Below are positions 1 through 6,200 of a stretch of 11,836 nucleotides of DNA, piece after piece. The position numbers were made by a program, and so were the translations under genes. The stretch's first letter is position 1; each line of letters opens with the position of its first letter. Under the pieces are notes generated by a model. That model ran no database searches. It worked only from the letters and a program-made list of their open reading frames with translations, and was not told where the DNA came from. The stretch spans positions 1-11,836 of the forward strand of contig CAYSQO010000062.1 of assembly GCA_964433315.1 (NCBI GenBank), in the 5' to 3' direction. The DNA comes from Aquariibacter sp964433315 (GTDB lineage Bacteria > Pseudomonadota > Gammaproteobacteria > Burkholderiales > Burkholderiaceae_C).

Positions 1-40
1 TTCGGCAGGTGGCGCGAAAAACCCAGTCCCACTGGAGTCC

Positions 41-48
41 GGAGGAGG
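41..48 (+). promoter_or_regulatory. Ribosome binding site of the PEP-CTERM gene
   Basis: GGAGGAGG lies 4 bases before the ATG at 53 and is a near-perfect Shine-Dalgarno sequence. It fixes the start of the PEP-CTERM gene. The promoter itself must lie upstream of the window, since the first 40 bases show no convincing -35/-10 or -24/-12 pair. Confidence 0.85.
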
Positions 49-52
49 TCCC

Positions 53-1234
53 ATGAGTCCCGCGAGCACCCTGTTCAAGCTCTTCCTGCTGGCCGCAGCT
101 TTGGCCGCGGCGCCGGCTGTCCGGGCCGATACCTGCATCGGCAATTGTGGTCAGAGTGGGCCCGACGGGGTGGTCAGCGCCCCGCCCGGCGGCAGCAACT
201 ACACCTGGATTTCGACTTCCGGCGGCCAGGCAGGCGTCGGGCAGATTCCCAGCGTCGGCGGCACGAACGGATCGGAACTGATCTCGGATCCCTTCTACGC
301 TGCCTCCGGTTCGGTGGTGCAGTTCAATTTCAACTACATCACCTCGGATGGCTCTGGTTTCGCGGATTACGGCTGGGCCGAGTTGCGCGGGACCACCTCC
401 AGCATTTACCTCTTCACTGCACGCACCCAACCCGATGGAACGATTGCCCCGGGTTTCGGCCTGCCGGGGGTCAATGCGACGCTGAACCCCTCGGCCGTGC
501 CCATCCGGCCCGGCGAAACCACCTGGGCACCCCTTGGAGGCTCCAGCGGCAGCTGCTTTGCCGCCGGCTGTGGCCAGACCGGCTGGGTGGGCTCGTCCTA
601 CACCGTCTCCCAGGCCGATACCTACCAGCTTGTCTTCGGCGTGACGAACTGGGCCGACACGGCCTTTGACAGCGGCATGGCGTTTTCGGGCCTGCTGCTG
701 GACGGCCTGGTGATCGGTGACGGGTCTTCCGCCGAATCCCCCCTGCTGCCGAGCGACCTCGGCAGTGGCGGTGAATTCGTCTTCGAGTTCGTGGCGACCC
801 CCGGCACGCCGGTCTTCATCGATCCCTTCATCGCGGTGGGTTACGACTACGCGCTGACGACGCCCGGGAATGCCTTTGATAGCCTGATCCTGCCGAATGT
901 CGGCGACGGTGTCTTTACGGTATCCGGCCTGGATGGCATGGGCGGCGCTTTCAGCGATATCGTGAATGCCGGGGTGCCCTACAGTTTCGCGGCTGGCGTC
1001 ACGGCCTTCTCGGTCACCGACATCGAGGTTTCCGCCGGGCTCGACCCCAGCGATCCCTCGGCCTTCGTCACCGGCCTGACCTTCGTCAACCCGGGCGCGG
1101 TGTCGGTGTCGCAGACGCCGGTGTCGGTCTTCGTGTCTGCCCCGATTCCCGAGCCCTCGACCTATGCCTTGATGGCGCTGGGCCTTCTCGGTGTCGCGGC
1201 GGTGTCGCGGCGCCGGTCGGTGCAGGTGGCCTGA
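53..1234 (+). CDS. PEP-CTERM sorting domain-containing exported protein
   Basis: The 393-residue protein begins with a Sec signal peptide: Lys9, a hydrophobic Leu/Ala core, and a likely cut after VRA at about residue 25. It ends with a textbook PEP-CTERM tripartite signal: PEP at 366-368, a hydrophobic helix (about 372-385) and the basic tail SRRR. In this family the tail is recognised by an exosortase, which processes the protein for the cell surface or extracellular matrix. The mature part is rich in Gly, Ser, Thr and aromatics and predicted to be beta-rich. It has two Cys pairs (CIGNC just after the signal, SCFAAGC near residue 163-169) that could form disulfides. The mature domain resembles a recurring group of PEP-CTERM proteins starting DTCIGNCG, but I cannot assign a function; a structural or floc/biofilm role is inferred from the sorting signal alone. 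The gene looks less GC-rich than the rest of the window, a common trait of Ser/Thr/Asn-rich surface proteins. Confidence 0.93.
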   Translation: MSPASTLFKLFLLAAALAAAPAVRADTCIGNCGQSGPDGVVSAPPGGSNYTWISTSGGQAGVGQIPSVGGTNGSELISDPFYAASGSVVQFNFNYITSDGSGFADYGWAELRGTTSSIYLFTARTQPDGTIAPGFGLPGVNATLNPSAVPIRPGETTWAPLGGSSGSCFAAGCGQTGWVGSSYTVSQADTYQLVFGVTNWADTAFDSGMAFSGLLLDGLVIGDGSSAESPLLPSDLGSGGEFVFEFVATPGTPVFIDPFIAVGYDYALTTPGNAFDSLILPNVGDGVFTVSGLDGMGGAFSDIVNAGVPYSFAAGVTAFSVTDIEVSAGLDPSDPSAFVTGLTFVNPGAVSVSQTPVSVFVSAPIPEPSTYALMALGLLGVAAVSRRRSVQVA

Positions 1235-1263
1235 GTCGGCCTGAATCTCAGCGAGCGCCTGCA

Positions 1264-1298
1264 AACGCCCGGTCGGGGTCTCCCGGCCGGGCGTTCTT
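1264..1298 (+). terminator. Intrinsic terminator after the PEP-CTERM gene
   Basis: A 14-bp stem (arms 1264-1277 and 1282-1295, one G-U pair) closes a 4-base loop. A short T-rich stretch (TTCTT) follows. It begins 30 bases after the stop codon at 1234, so the PEP-CTERM gene is probably transcribed separately from the downstream peptidase, which has its own promoter. Confidence 0.82.
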
Positions 1299-1331
1299 GC
1301 GTCGGTCCGACGAGCAGGCAGGCCTTGGGGT

Positions 1332-1362
1332 GCTTGATCAGGGTTTACCCTTGGCATCAAGC
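1332..1362. repeat. Nested inverted repeat upstream of the peptidase gene
   Basis: The outer arms GCTTGAT (1332-1338) and ATCAAGC (1356-1362) are exact reverse complements, 17 bases apart. An inner dyad GGGT-TT-ACCC (1341-1350) sits between them. The right outer arm overlaps the -24 part and spacer of the sigma-54 promoter. It could be a regulator operator or chance symmetry; no known regulator site is recognised. Confidence 0.45.
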
Positions 1363-1367
1363 TTGCA
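1352..1367 (+). promoter_or_regulatory. Sigma-54 (RpoN) -24/-12 promoter of the M48-type peptidase gene
   Basis: The sequence TGGCATCAAGCTTGCA matches the RpoN consensus TGGCAC-G-N4-TTGCA in both core elements (TGGCA and TTGCA), with exactly the required spacing between GG and GC. Taking the GC at 1365-1366 as -13/-12 puts the transcript start near 1378. That gives a leader of about 50 bases to the ATG at 1428 and excludes the in-frame ATG at 1368. Sigma-54 promoters need an enhancer-binding activator; no activator gene is in the window. The site lies just after a PEP-CTERM gene, and RpoN with the PrsK/PrsR system has been reported to control PEP-CTERM genes in Zoogloea. Confidence 0.72.
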
Positions 1368-1427
1368 ATGCCGACTCCGTGCGGACCGCGGCCCTTCTGG
1401 CGGCGGCCGCTCCGCCGGAGGTGCGAG

Positions 1428-2231
1428 ATGGCGACAGGGCATGCGGGGCGCGGCGGCAGCCGCTGGGGCCGGGGGGCCGAGGGGCTCGCTTTGCGGGCCG
1501 TTCTGGGGATGCTGCTGGGGCTGGCCGTTCAGACGACGCGGCCGGTGCAGGCTGCCGAGGCCAGTGCAGGCCGCCCCCCCGAGACCTTCCACGCCGAGGC
1601 GCCCGGGACGCTGAGCGGCATCTCCGAGGTGCTGGACCGTTCGCAGCGCCTGCGACTGGCCGCGCTGCGCGAGGCCGAGCCCGCCCCCGAGGCGGTCGAG
1701 GTGATCCGTGCCAGCTTCGTCGCCGTGATGGCGGCCTGGCCGCGCGCAGCGCAGGCGCCGCAGGTCAGCCTGCTGGTCACCCGCGCGCCGGTGATTGCAG
1801 AAAGCCTGCTGGGCCGGATCATCGTCGCCAGCGAAGCCCTGGCGGGCCTGCCCGAGGCGCAGCGCCGCTTCGTGCTCGCACACGAGCTGGGCCATGTGAT
1901 CGAGGGCCACTGGGAGCGCATGGGCCTGCTCTATCGCAAGCACGTGCCGGGCGTGGTCGACGCCGAACGCACGAATGCCGTGGCCCACCAGCTCGGCCGG
2001 GAGGCTTCCGGCCTGGCCCACGAGCAGGAGCTGGCGGCCGATGCCTTCGGCCTGCGGCTGATCCTGAGCATGGGCCACGAGGTGGGCGATGCGCTGGGGG
2101 CTTTCCGCTGCTTCGGTGCGCTGCCCGACACCGCCACCCATCCCGGTACGCGCAAGCGGGTGGCGCACCTGCATGCGCTGATCGCCGATCCGCTGCGCCT
2201 GTCGATCGGCGCCGCCAGGTCGGCGGACTGA
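1428..2231 (+). CDS. Secreted M48-family-like zinc metallopeptidase
   Basis: The 267-residue product is a gluzincin-type peptidase. Zinc ligands H152 and H156 with catalytic E153 form HELGH (in AHELGHVIEGHWE). The third ligand is E201 in EQELAADAFG, the ExxAD helix typical of M48. The N-terminus (about 19-43) is a hydrophobic export signal ending VQA-AEA, so the enzyme probably acts in the periplasm. Unlike HtpX it lacks flanking membrane helices, and unlike BepA it has no TPR tail, so it is a minimal domain. I chose ATG 1428 over the in-frame ATG at 1368 because GGAGGT (1417-1422) sits 5 bases before it and because the predicted sigma-54 transcript starts after 1368. The substrate is unknown; the neighbouring PEP-CTERM protein is one candidate by position only. 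It converges with the PHP gene, 21 bases away. Confidence 0.85.
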   Translation: MATGHAGRGGSRWGRGAEGLALRAVLGMLLGLAVQTTRPVQAAEASAGRPPETFHAEAPGTLSGISEVLDRSQRLRLAALREAEPAPEAVEVIRASFVAVMAAWPRAAQAPQVSLLVTRAPVIAESLLGRIIVASEALAGLPEAQRRFVLAHELGHVIEGHWERMGLLYRKHVPGVVDAERTNAVAHQLGREASGLAHEQELAADAFGLRLILSMGHEVGDALGAFRCFGALPDTATHPGTRKRVAHLHALIADPLRLSIGAARSAD

Positions 2232-2252
2232 GGTCGTCGCGCGGCCGCGGCT

Positions 2253-3122
2253 TCAGCGCCTGGCGATCCGCGCGTCCAGTGCGTCCCAGACCGCGTCCAG
2301 GTCGCCCGGCAGCCAGGGCAGGGCGCCCAGCTCGGTGCGGCTCTCGCCCGGGGCGTGGAAATCCGAGCCGCGCGAGGCCAGCAGGCCGAACTCCCGGGCC
2401 GTGTCGGCGTACTTCACGGCCTCGGCCGCGCTGTGGCTGCCGGTGACCACCTCGATGCCTCGCCCGCCATGGGCCATGAACTCGGTGATCAGCGCGTACT
2501 CGGCCGTCGGCGAGAAGCGGTAGCGCCCGGGATGGGCGATCACCGCGATGCCGCCGGCCTGGGTGATCCAGCGCACCGTGTCGCCCAGGCTGGCCCAGCG
2601 ATGGGGCACGTAGCCCGGCTTGCCTTCGGTCAGGTAGCGGCGGAAGACTTCGTGCGTGCTCTCGCAGGCCCCGGTTTCGACCAGCCAGCGCGCGAAATGG
2701 GTGCGTGACACCAGATTGGGGTTGTGCACGTAGCGCAGCGCGCCCTCGTAGGCCCCGCGCAGGCCGACGCGCGCGAGGTCCTCGCCCATGGCACGGGCGC
2801 GGTCGGTGCGCCCGGCGCGCACGCTGGCCAGACCGGCCAGCAGGCCCGGGTCCTGCGGGTCGACGCCCAGGCCGACGATGTGGACCGTCTCGCCCGCGAA
2901 GCTGACCGACACCTCCACCCCGGCCAGCCAGGCCAGGCCGAGGTCGAGCGCCGCCTCGCGGGCTTCGTCCTGACCGCCCAGCTCGTCATGGTCGGTCAGG
3001 GCCCACAGGCCGACCCCGGCGGCAGCCGCCCGCGCGGCCAGCGCGGCGGGGCTGAGCTGGCCATCCGACACGCGGGAGTGGCAGTGCAGGTCGGCGTTGA
3101 GCAGGGCTTCTTCGGCGGGCAT
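2253..3122 (-). CDS. rnm: PHP-domain 5'-3' exonuclease / 3',5'-nucleoside bisphosphate phosphatase (Rnm/YciV/TrpH type)
   Basis: The 289-residue protein has full family length and the ordered PHP metal motifs: DLHCHS with H13 and H15, D20 in VSDGQLSP, TDHD (43-46), GVEVS with E70, H81, H142 in SRTHFAR, H197 in IAHPGRY, and SDFH with D254 and H256. These ligands bind the trinuclear metal centre of PHP phosphoesterases. Characterised relatives are E. coli YciV (RNase AM/Rnm), a 5'-3' exonuclease that trims rRNA 5' ends and degrades short RNAs and pAp, and the Chromobacterium enzyme acting on 3',5'-bisphosphate nucleotides. No signal peptide or membrane segment is seen, so it is cytoplasmic. In many proteobacteria this gene sits near trp or tsaC-like genes; here it stands alone, divergent from the biosynthetic operon. 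Symbol by homology; the exact substrate is not proven. Confidence 0.88.
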   Translation of the reverse strand: MPAEEALLNADLHCHSRVSDGQLSPAALAARAAAAGVGLWALTDHDELGGQDEAREAALDLGLAWLAGVEVSVSFAGETVHIVGLGVDPQDPGLLAGLASVRAGRTDRARAMGEDLARVGLRGAYEGALRYVHNPNLVSRTHFARWLVETGACESTHEVFRRYLTEGKPGYVPHRWASLGDTVRWITQAGGIAVIAHPGRYRFSPTAEYALITEFMAHGGRGIEVVTGSHSAAEAVKYADTAREFGLLASRGSDFHAPGESRTELGALPWLPGDLDAVWDALDARIARR

Positions 3123-3259
3123 GGCCCATTGTCCGGGATGCCTGCCGGTCCCGCGCGGGTCCGCGCCGCCCGGTACCTTGAACAGCGGGGGCGTCCGCGG
3201 GCTTCTCGCGCGATGGCGGCCGCCAGCCCTTAAGGCCCCACTAATGCGGGGGGGTGACC
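3123..3259. promoter_or_regulatory. Divergent intergenic region between rnm and the biosynthetic operon
   Basis: These 137 bases must hold promoters for both rnm (-) and the five-gene run (+). TTGAAC at 3178-3183 resembles a -35 element, but no good -10 follows at 16-18 bases, and no -24/-12 pair is visible. A run of seven G (3248-3254), five bases before ATG 3260, can serve as the ribosome binding site. Confidence 0.35.
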
Positions 3260-3901
3260 ATGCGATCTATGCAAGCCGCCTCCCGCCCCTGCCGTCCCGT
3301 CGCCGCACCGGCGGATGTCCTGCTGTGCGAACACGGCCCGGACGATCCCCTGCGTGCCGAGGTGGAGGCCTACATCCGCCGCGTCTACGCGGCCCGCTTC
3401 GGAGCCCGCGTCGAGGGCTTCGCACCCATGCTGCTGGCGCTGCGCGATGCGAGCGACGGCCGCCTGCGCGGCGCGGCCGGCTACCGCTTCGCCACGCAGC
3501 CGCTCTACCTGGAGCGCTACCTCGACGCCCCGGTGGACCAGTTGCTTGGCGAGCACGGTCCGCTGCGGCCGCCGCGCGCCGAGATCGCCGAGATCGGCCA
3601 TCTCTGCGCCGAGCGTCCGGGCGATGGCCGCCTCCTGATTCCCGCGGTCGCGGCCCACCTGCACGCCGTCGGCGTGCGCTGGGCGGCCTGCACGCTCACC
3701 GAGGAGCTGCGCCGGCTCTTCCTGCGGCTCGGCCTGGCGCCGGTCGCCCTGGGTCCGGCCGATCCGGCCCGGCTGCAGCCGGAGGAACTGGCCGCCTGGG
3801 GCAGCTACTACGAGCACCGGCCGGTCGTCATCGCCGGACGCCTGCAACCCGCCTTCGAGCGGCTGCAAGCCGGCGCGACCCGATCGGGCGCGGGCGCATG
3901 A
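3260..3901 (+). CDS. Thermostable hemolysin-family (T_hemolysin, GNAT-like) protein
   Basis: The 213-residue product matches the family named after Vibrio delta-VPH thermostable hemolysin. Features seen are the N-terminal YIRRVYAARFGA region, the E-I-G-H motif (111-114), CTLTEELRRLFLRLGLAP (144-161), a PADPARL stretch and WGSYY (180-184) near the C-terminus. There is no signal peptide or membrane helix, so a secreted pore-forming toxin is unlikely. The layout resembles GNAT/autoinducer-synthase acyltransferases, and I infer a cytoplasmic acyltransferase. This is the first gene of a run; its TGA overlaps the ATG of the ligase gene (ATGA at 3898-3901). The start is uncertain: GTG 3254 and ATG 3269 are in frame, but ATG 3260 has the better-spaced G-rich ribosome binding site. 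The family assignment is fairly sure; the activity is inferred. Confidence 0.82.
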   Translation: MRSMQAASRPCRPVAAPADVLLCEHGPDDPLRAEVEAYIRRVYAARFGARVEGFAPMLLALRDASDGRLRGAAGYRFATQPLYLERYLDAPVDQLLGEHGPLRPPRAEIAEIGHLCAERPGDGRLLIPAVAAHLHAVGVRWAACTLTEELRRLFLRLGLAPVALGPADPARLQPEELAAWGSYYEHRPVVIAGRLQPAFERLQAGATRSGAGA

Positions 3902-5466
3902 AGGCCACCTCGCCGCTGCCGGCCGCCCTGCTGACCCCGGCGGGCCGCTGGTCGGCCGCCGCCCTGGCCGAGGGGGCGGGGCAGATCGCAGACCAGCTCC
4001 GTGCGCACGGGGTGCGGGTGCTGGCCACCCAGCTCGACAACGGTGCGGCCTGGCTGCTGGCCGAGGCCGCAGCGGCCGAGGCCGGCATCGTCCACGTGCC
4101 CCTGCCGGCCTTCTTCACCGCCGCCCAGCGCCAGCACGCCCTGGCGGCCGCCGGCGTCGACACGCTCTGGCTGCCGGCCGGCAGCCCGACCCCGCCCCCG
4201 CCCGGCCTGCCGCGCTTCGAGCTGCAGCTCACCCCGCCCGGTGCGCCCGAGGCCATCGAAGGCGTCTGGCTGCAGGGCCTGCGCCCGCAGGCCGCCCCCG
4301 GGGCGGTGATGCCCCCGGGCACCGGCATCGTCACCTTCACCTCCGGCACCACCGGCCAGCCCAAGGGCGTCTGCCTGGCCCGCGAGCGCCTGGCCGCCGT
4401 GGCCGCCGGCCTGGCCCAGGCCACCGCCGCGCTGCCCTTGCAGCGCCACCTGGCCGTGCTGCCGCTGGCCGTGCTGCTGGAGCAGGTGGCCGGCACCCTG
4501 GCCCCGGCCGCGCGCGGGGCCGAGCTGCTGCTGCTGCCCCTGGCCGAGCTGGGCTGGAGCGGATCCTCGCGCTTCGATCCCGCCCGCCTGCAGGCCGCCG
4601 TGCTGCGCCACCAGGCCCACAGCCTGATCCTGCTGCCGCAGATGCTGCGCGCCTGGACGGCCTGGCTGGCCGCGGCCGGTCGCCGTGCGCCCGACAGCCT
4701 GCGCTTCGTCGCCGTCGGCGGCGCGGCCGTCGGTGCGGCCACGCTGGCGGCCGCCCGCGCCGTCGGCCTGCCGGTCTTCGAGGGCTACGGCCTGTCGGAG
4801 GGCGGTTCGGTCCAGACCCTCAACCTGCCCGGGGCCGACGCCCCCGGCAGCGCCGGCCGCCCGCTGCCGCATGCCCGCCTGCGCCTGGCCGCGGACGGCG
4901 AGGTCGAGGTGGCCGGCACCGGCCTGCTCGGCTACCTGGGCGATGCCCGGGCCCGCCCGGCCGAGGCCTGGTGGCCGACCGGCGACCTGGGCCGCCTCGA
5001 TGCCGCGGGTCATCTGTGGATCGCCGGCCGCAAGAAGCAGCTGCTGATCACCGCCTACGGCCGCAACGTCTCGCCCGAATGGATCGAGTGCGCGCTGCAG
5101 GAGGCCGCCCCCGGCGGCCGGCCGGTCATCGCCCAGGCCGTGGTCTTCGGCGACGGCCAGCCCGAACTCTCGGCCGTGCTGTGGCCCCTGCCCGGGGCAG
5201 CCGCGGACGAGGTGGCGCTCCACCGCGAGCTCGCCGCCGCCGTGGCCCAGGCCAACGCCGGCCTGCCCGACTACGCCCGCATCGCCCGCTGGGTGCGGGC
5301 CCGCGAACCTTTCGACGCGGCCAGCGGCCTGGCGACCGACAACGGTCGCCCGCGCCGCGCCGCCATCGCCGCGTGCTACGGCCCGGTCCTGGGGCTGCCC
5401 GCCCCGGAGCCGACCGCTGCGCGTCCTGCGGCCGAGACGGCCGCCTTCCCCGGCGCCACGGCCTGA
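3898..5466 (+). CDS. AMP-forming acyl ligase / acyl-CoA synthetase-like (ANL superfamily)
   Basis: The 522-residue protein has the adenylate-forming core motifs in order: the P-loop A3 FTSGTTGQPKG (147-157), A5 EGYGLSEGG (from 295), A7 WWPTGDLG (358-365) with D363, and A8 RLDAAGHLWIAGRKKQ (366-381), the hinge to the C-terminal domain. Such enzymes activate a carboxylic acid with ATP and pass the acyl group to CoA or another acceptor. AYGRNVSPEWIE after A8 resembles long-chain acyl-CoA synthetases, so a fatty acid is plausible, but the substrate is not determined. At the A10 position NGRPRR (482-487) has Arg where the adenylation lysine is expected. The N-terminal part is short and Ala/Pro-rich. 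The start ATG 3898 overlaps the preceding stop. There is no carrier-protein or condensation domain, so it is a stand-alone ligase and not an NRPS module. Confidence 0.87.
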   Translation: MKATSPLPAALLTPAGRWSAAALAEGAGQIADQLRAHGVRVLATQLDNGAAWLLAEAAAAEAGIVHVPLPAFFTAAQRQHALAAAGVDTLWLPAGSPTPPPPGLPRFELQLTPPGAPEAIEGVWLQGLRPQAAPGAVMPPGTGIVTFTSGTTGQPKGVCLARERLAAVAAGLAQATAALPLQRHLAVLPLAVLLEQVAGTLAPAARGAELLLLPLAELGWSGSSRFDPARLQAAVLRHQAHSLILLPQMLRAWTAWLAAAGRRAPDSLRFVAVGGAAVGAATLAAARAVGLPVFEGYGLSEGGSVQTLNLPGADAPGSAGRPLPHARLRLAADGEVEVAGTGLLGYLGDARARPAEAWWPTGDLGRLDAAGHLWIAGRKKQLLITAYGRNVSPEWIECALQEAAPGGRPVIAQAVVFGDGQPELSAVLWPLPGAAADEVALHRELAAAVAQANAGLPDYARIARWVRAREPFDAASGLATDNGRPRRAAIAACYGPVLGLPAPEPTAARPAAETAAFPGATA

Positions 5467-5510
5467 GCCGCTGGCCGGCCCGCCCCGTGCCTCTCCCGGT
5501 CCCCACCGCC

Positions 5511-6200
5511 ATGTCCTACCGCTTCCACGACATCCTGCTGGCCGCCACCGCGGCCGAGCGCCAGGCCCTGTTCAGCCAGCCCCTCATCCTGCGTGCCCTG
5601 CACGGCCAGGTCAGCCGGCCGGCCTACCGCGAGTTCCTGCAGCAGGCCTACCACCACGTGCGCCACACCGTGCCGCTGCTGCAGGCCTGCCGCGCCCGCA
5701 TCGCGGCCCGCGACGACGACCGTCTCGCCTGGCTGCTGCCGGCCCTGGACGAGTACATCGAGGAGGAAGCCGGCCACGAGCAGTGGATCCTCGACGACAT
5801 CGTCGCCGCCGGCGGCCATCGCGCCCTGGCCGAGGCCAGCACCCCGGGCCACGCCGCCGAGGTGATGGTGGCCTATGCCTACGACCAGATCGCCCGCGGC
5901 AACCCGCTGGGCTTCTTCGGCATGGTGCTGGTGCTCGAAGGCAGCAGCGTCGCGCTGGCCCTCAACGCCGCCGACCGCATCCAGCAGGCCCTCGGCCTGC
6001 CGGACGCCGCCTTCAGCTACCTCCGCTCGCACGGCACCCTGGACCAGGAGCACACCGCCCACTTCCAGCTGCTGATGGACGACATCCAGGATCCGGTCGA
6101 CCAGGCCGCCATCGTCCACGCCGCCCGGCGCTTCTACCGCCTGTACGGCGAGGTCTTCGCCGACATCGCCGCGACCGCCGACGCCCTGGAGGCCGCATGA
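5511..6200 (+). CDS. Haem-oxygenase-like diiron oxidase (HDO; TenA/iron-containing redox enzyme family)
   Basis: The 229-residue all-helical protein has the TenA/haem-oxygenase-like fold. The six iron ligands expected of HDO enzymes are visible: E86-xx-H89 (in EEEAGHEQW), E143 (in VLEGSS), and H174-xxx-D178-xx-H181 (in SHGTLDQEH). The spacing closely follows UndA (E101/H104, E159, H194/D198/H201, numbering recalled from that enzyme). HDO members use O2 and two irons for difficult oxidations: UndA makes 1-undecene from lauric acid, SznF N-oxygenates, and BesC cleaves C-C bonds. It is therefore probably an oxygenase or oxidase and not a TenA thiaminase. It is cytoplasmic, with no export signal. 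It follows the ligase gene by 44 bases without a clear ribosome binding site, and its TGA overlaps the SDR start (ATGA at 6197-6200), pointing to coupled translation. The reaction is unknown. Confidence 0.87.
   Translation: MSYRFHDILLAATAAERQALFSQPLILRALHGQVSRPAYREFLQQAYHHVRHTVPLLQACRARIAARDDDRLAWLLPALDEYIEEEAGHEQWILDDIVAAGGHRALAEASTPGHAAEVMVAYAYDQIARGNPLGFFGMVLVLEGSSVALALNAADRIQQALGLPDAAFSYLRSHGTLDQEHTAHFQLLMDDIQDPVDQAAIVHAARRFYRLYGEVFADIAATADALEAA

Noticed and set aside
11..27. Possible sigma-54 site upstream of the PEP-CTERM gene (TGGCGCG)
   Set aside because: The -24-like half is present, but the -12 GC is missing at the required spacing (the sequence reads CCC there). The true promoter is probably upstream of the window.
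1368..1427. Upstream in-frame ATG (1368) as start of the M48-type peptidase
   Set aside because: It has no ribosome binding site, would precede the predicted sigma-54 transcript start near 1378, and adds an Arg/Pro-rich stretch before a good export signal. ATG 1428 has GGAGGT at ideal distance.
3097..3897. Long N-terminal extension of the acyl ligase
   Set aside because: The open frame upstream of 3898 overlaps the hemolysin-family gene in another frame and encodes Arg/Pro-rich low-complexity sequence typical of high-GC shadow frames. ATG 3898 with the ATGA overlap gives a normal ANL N-terminus.
3808..5223. 471-residue minus-strand open frame opposite the ligase
   Set aside because: It is Gly/Gln/Ala/Arg-rich with no recognisable domain, antisense to a gene with clear ANL motifs. 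It is an artefact of very high GC content, as are similar long frames opposite the SDR, kinase and regulator genes.
5511..6200. TenA thiaminase II / thiamine salvage role for the HDO protein
   Set aside because: The diiron ligand set is complete, the TenA catalytic Cys is not evident, and there are no thiamine genes or a TPP-riboswitch-like leader nearby.
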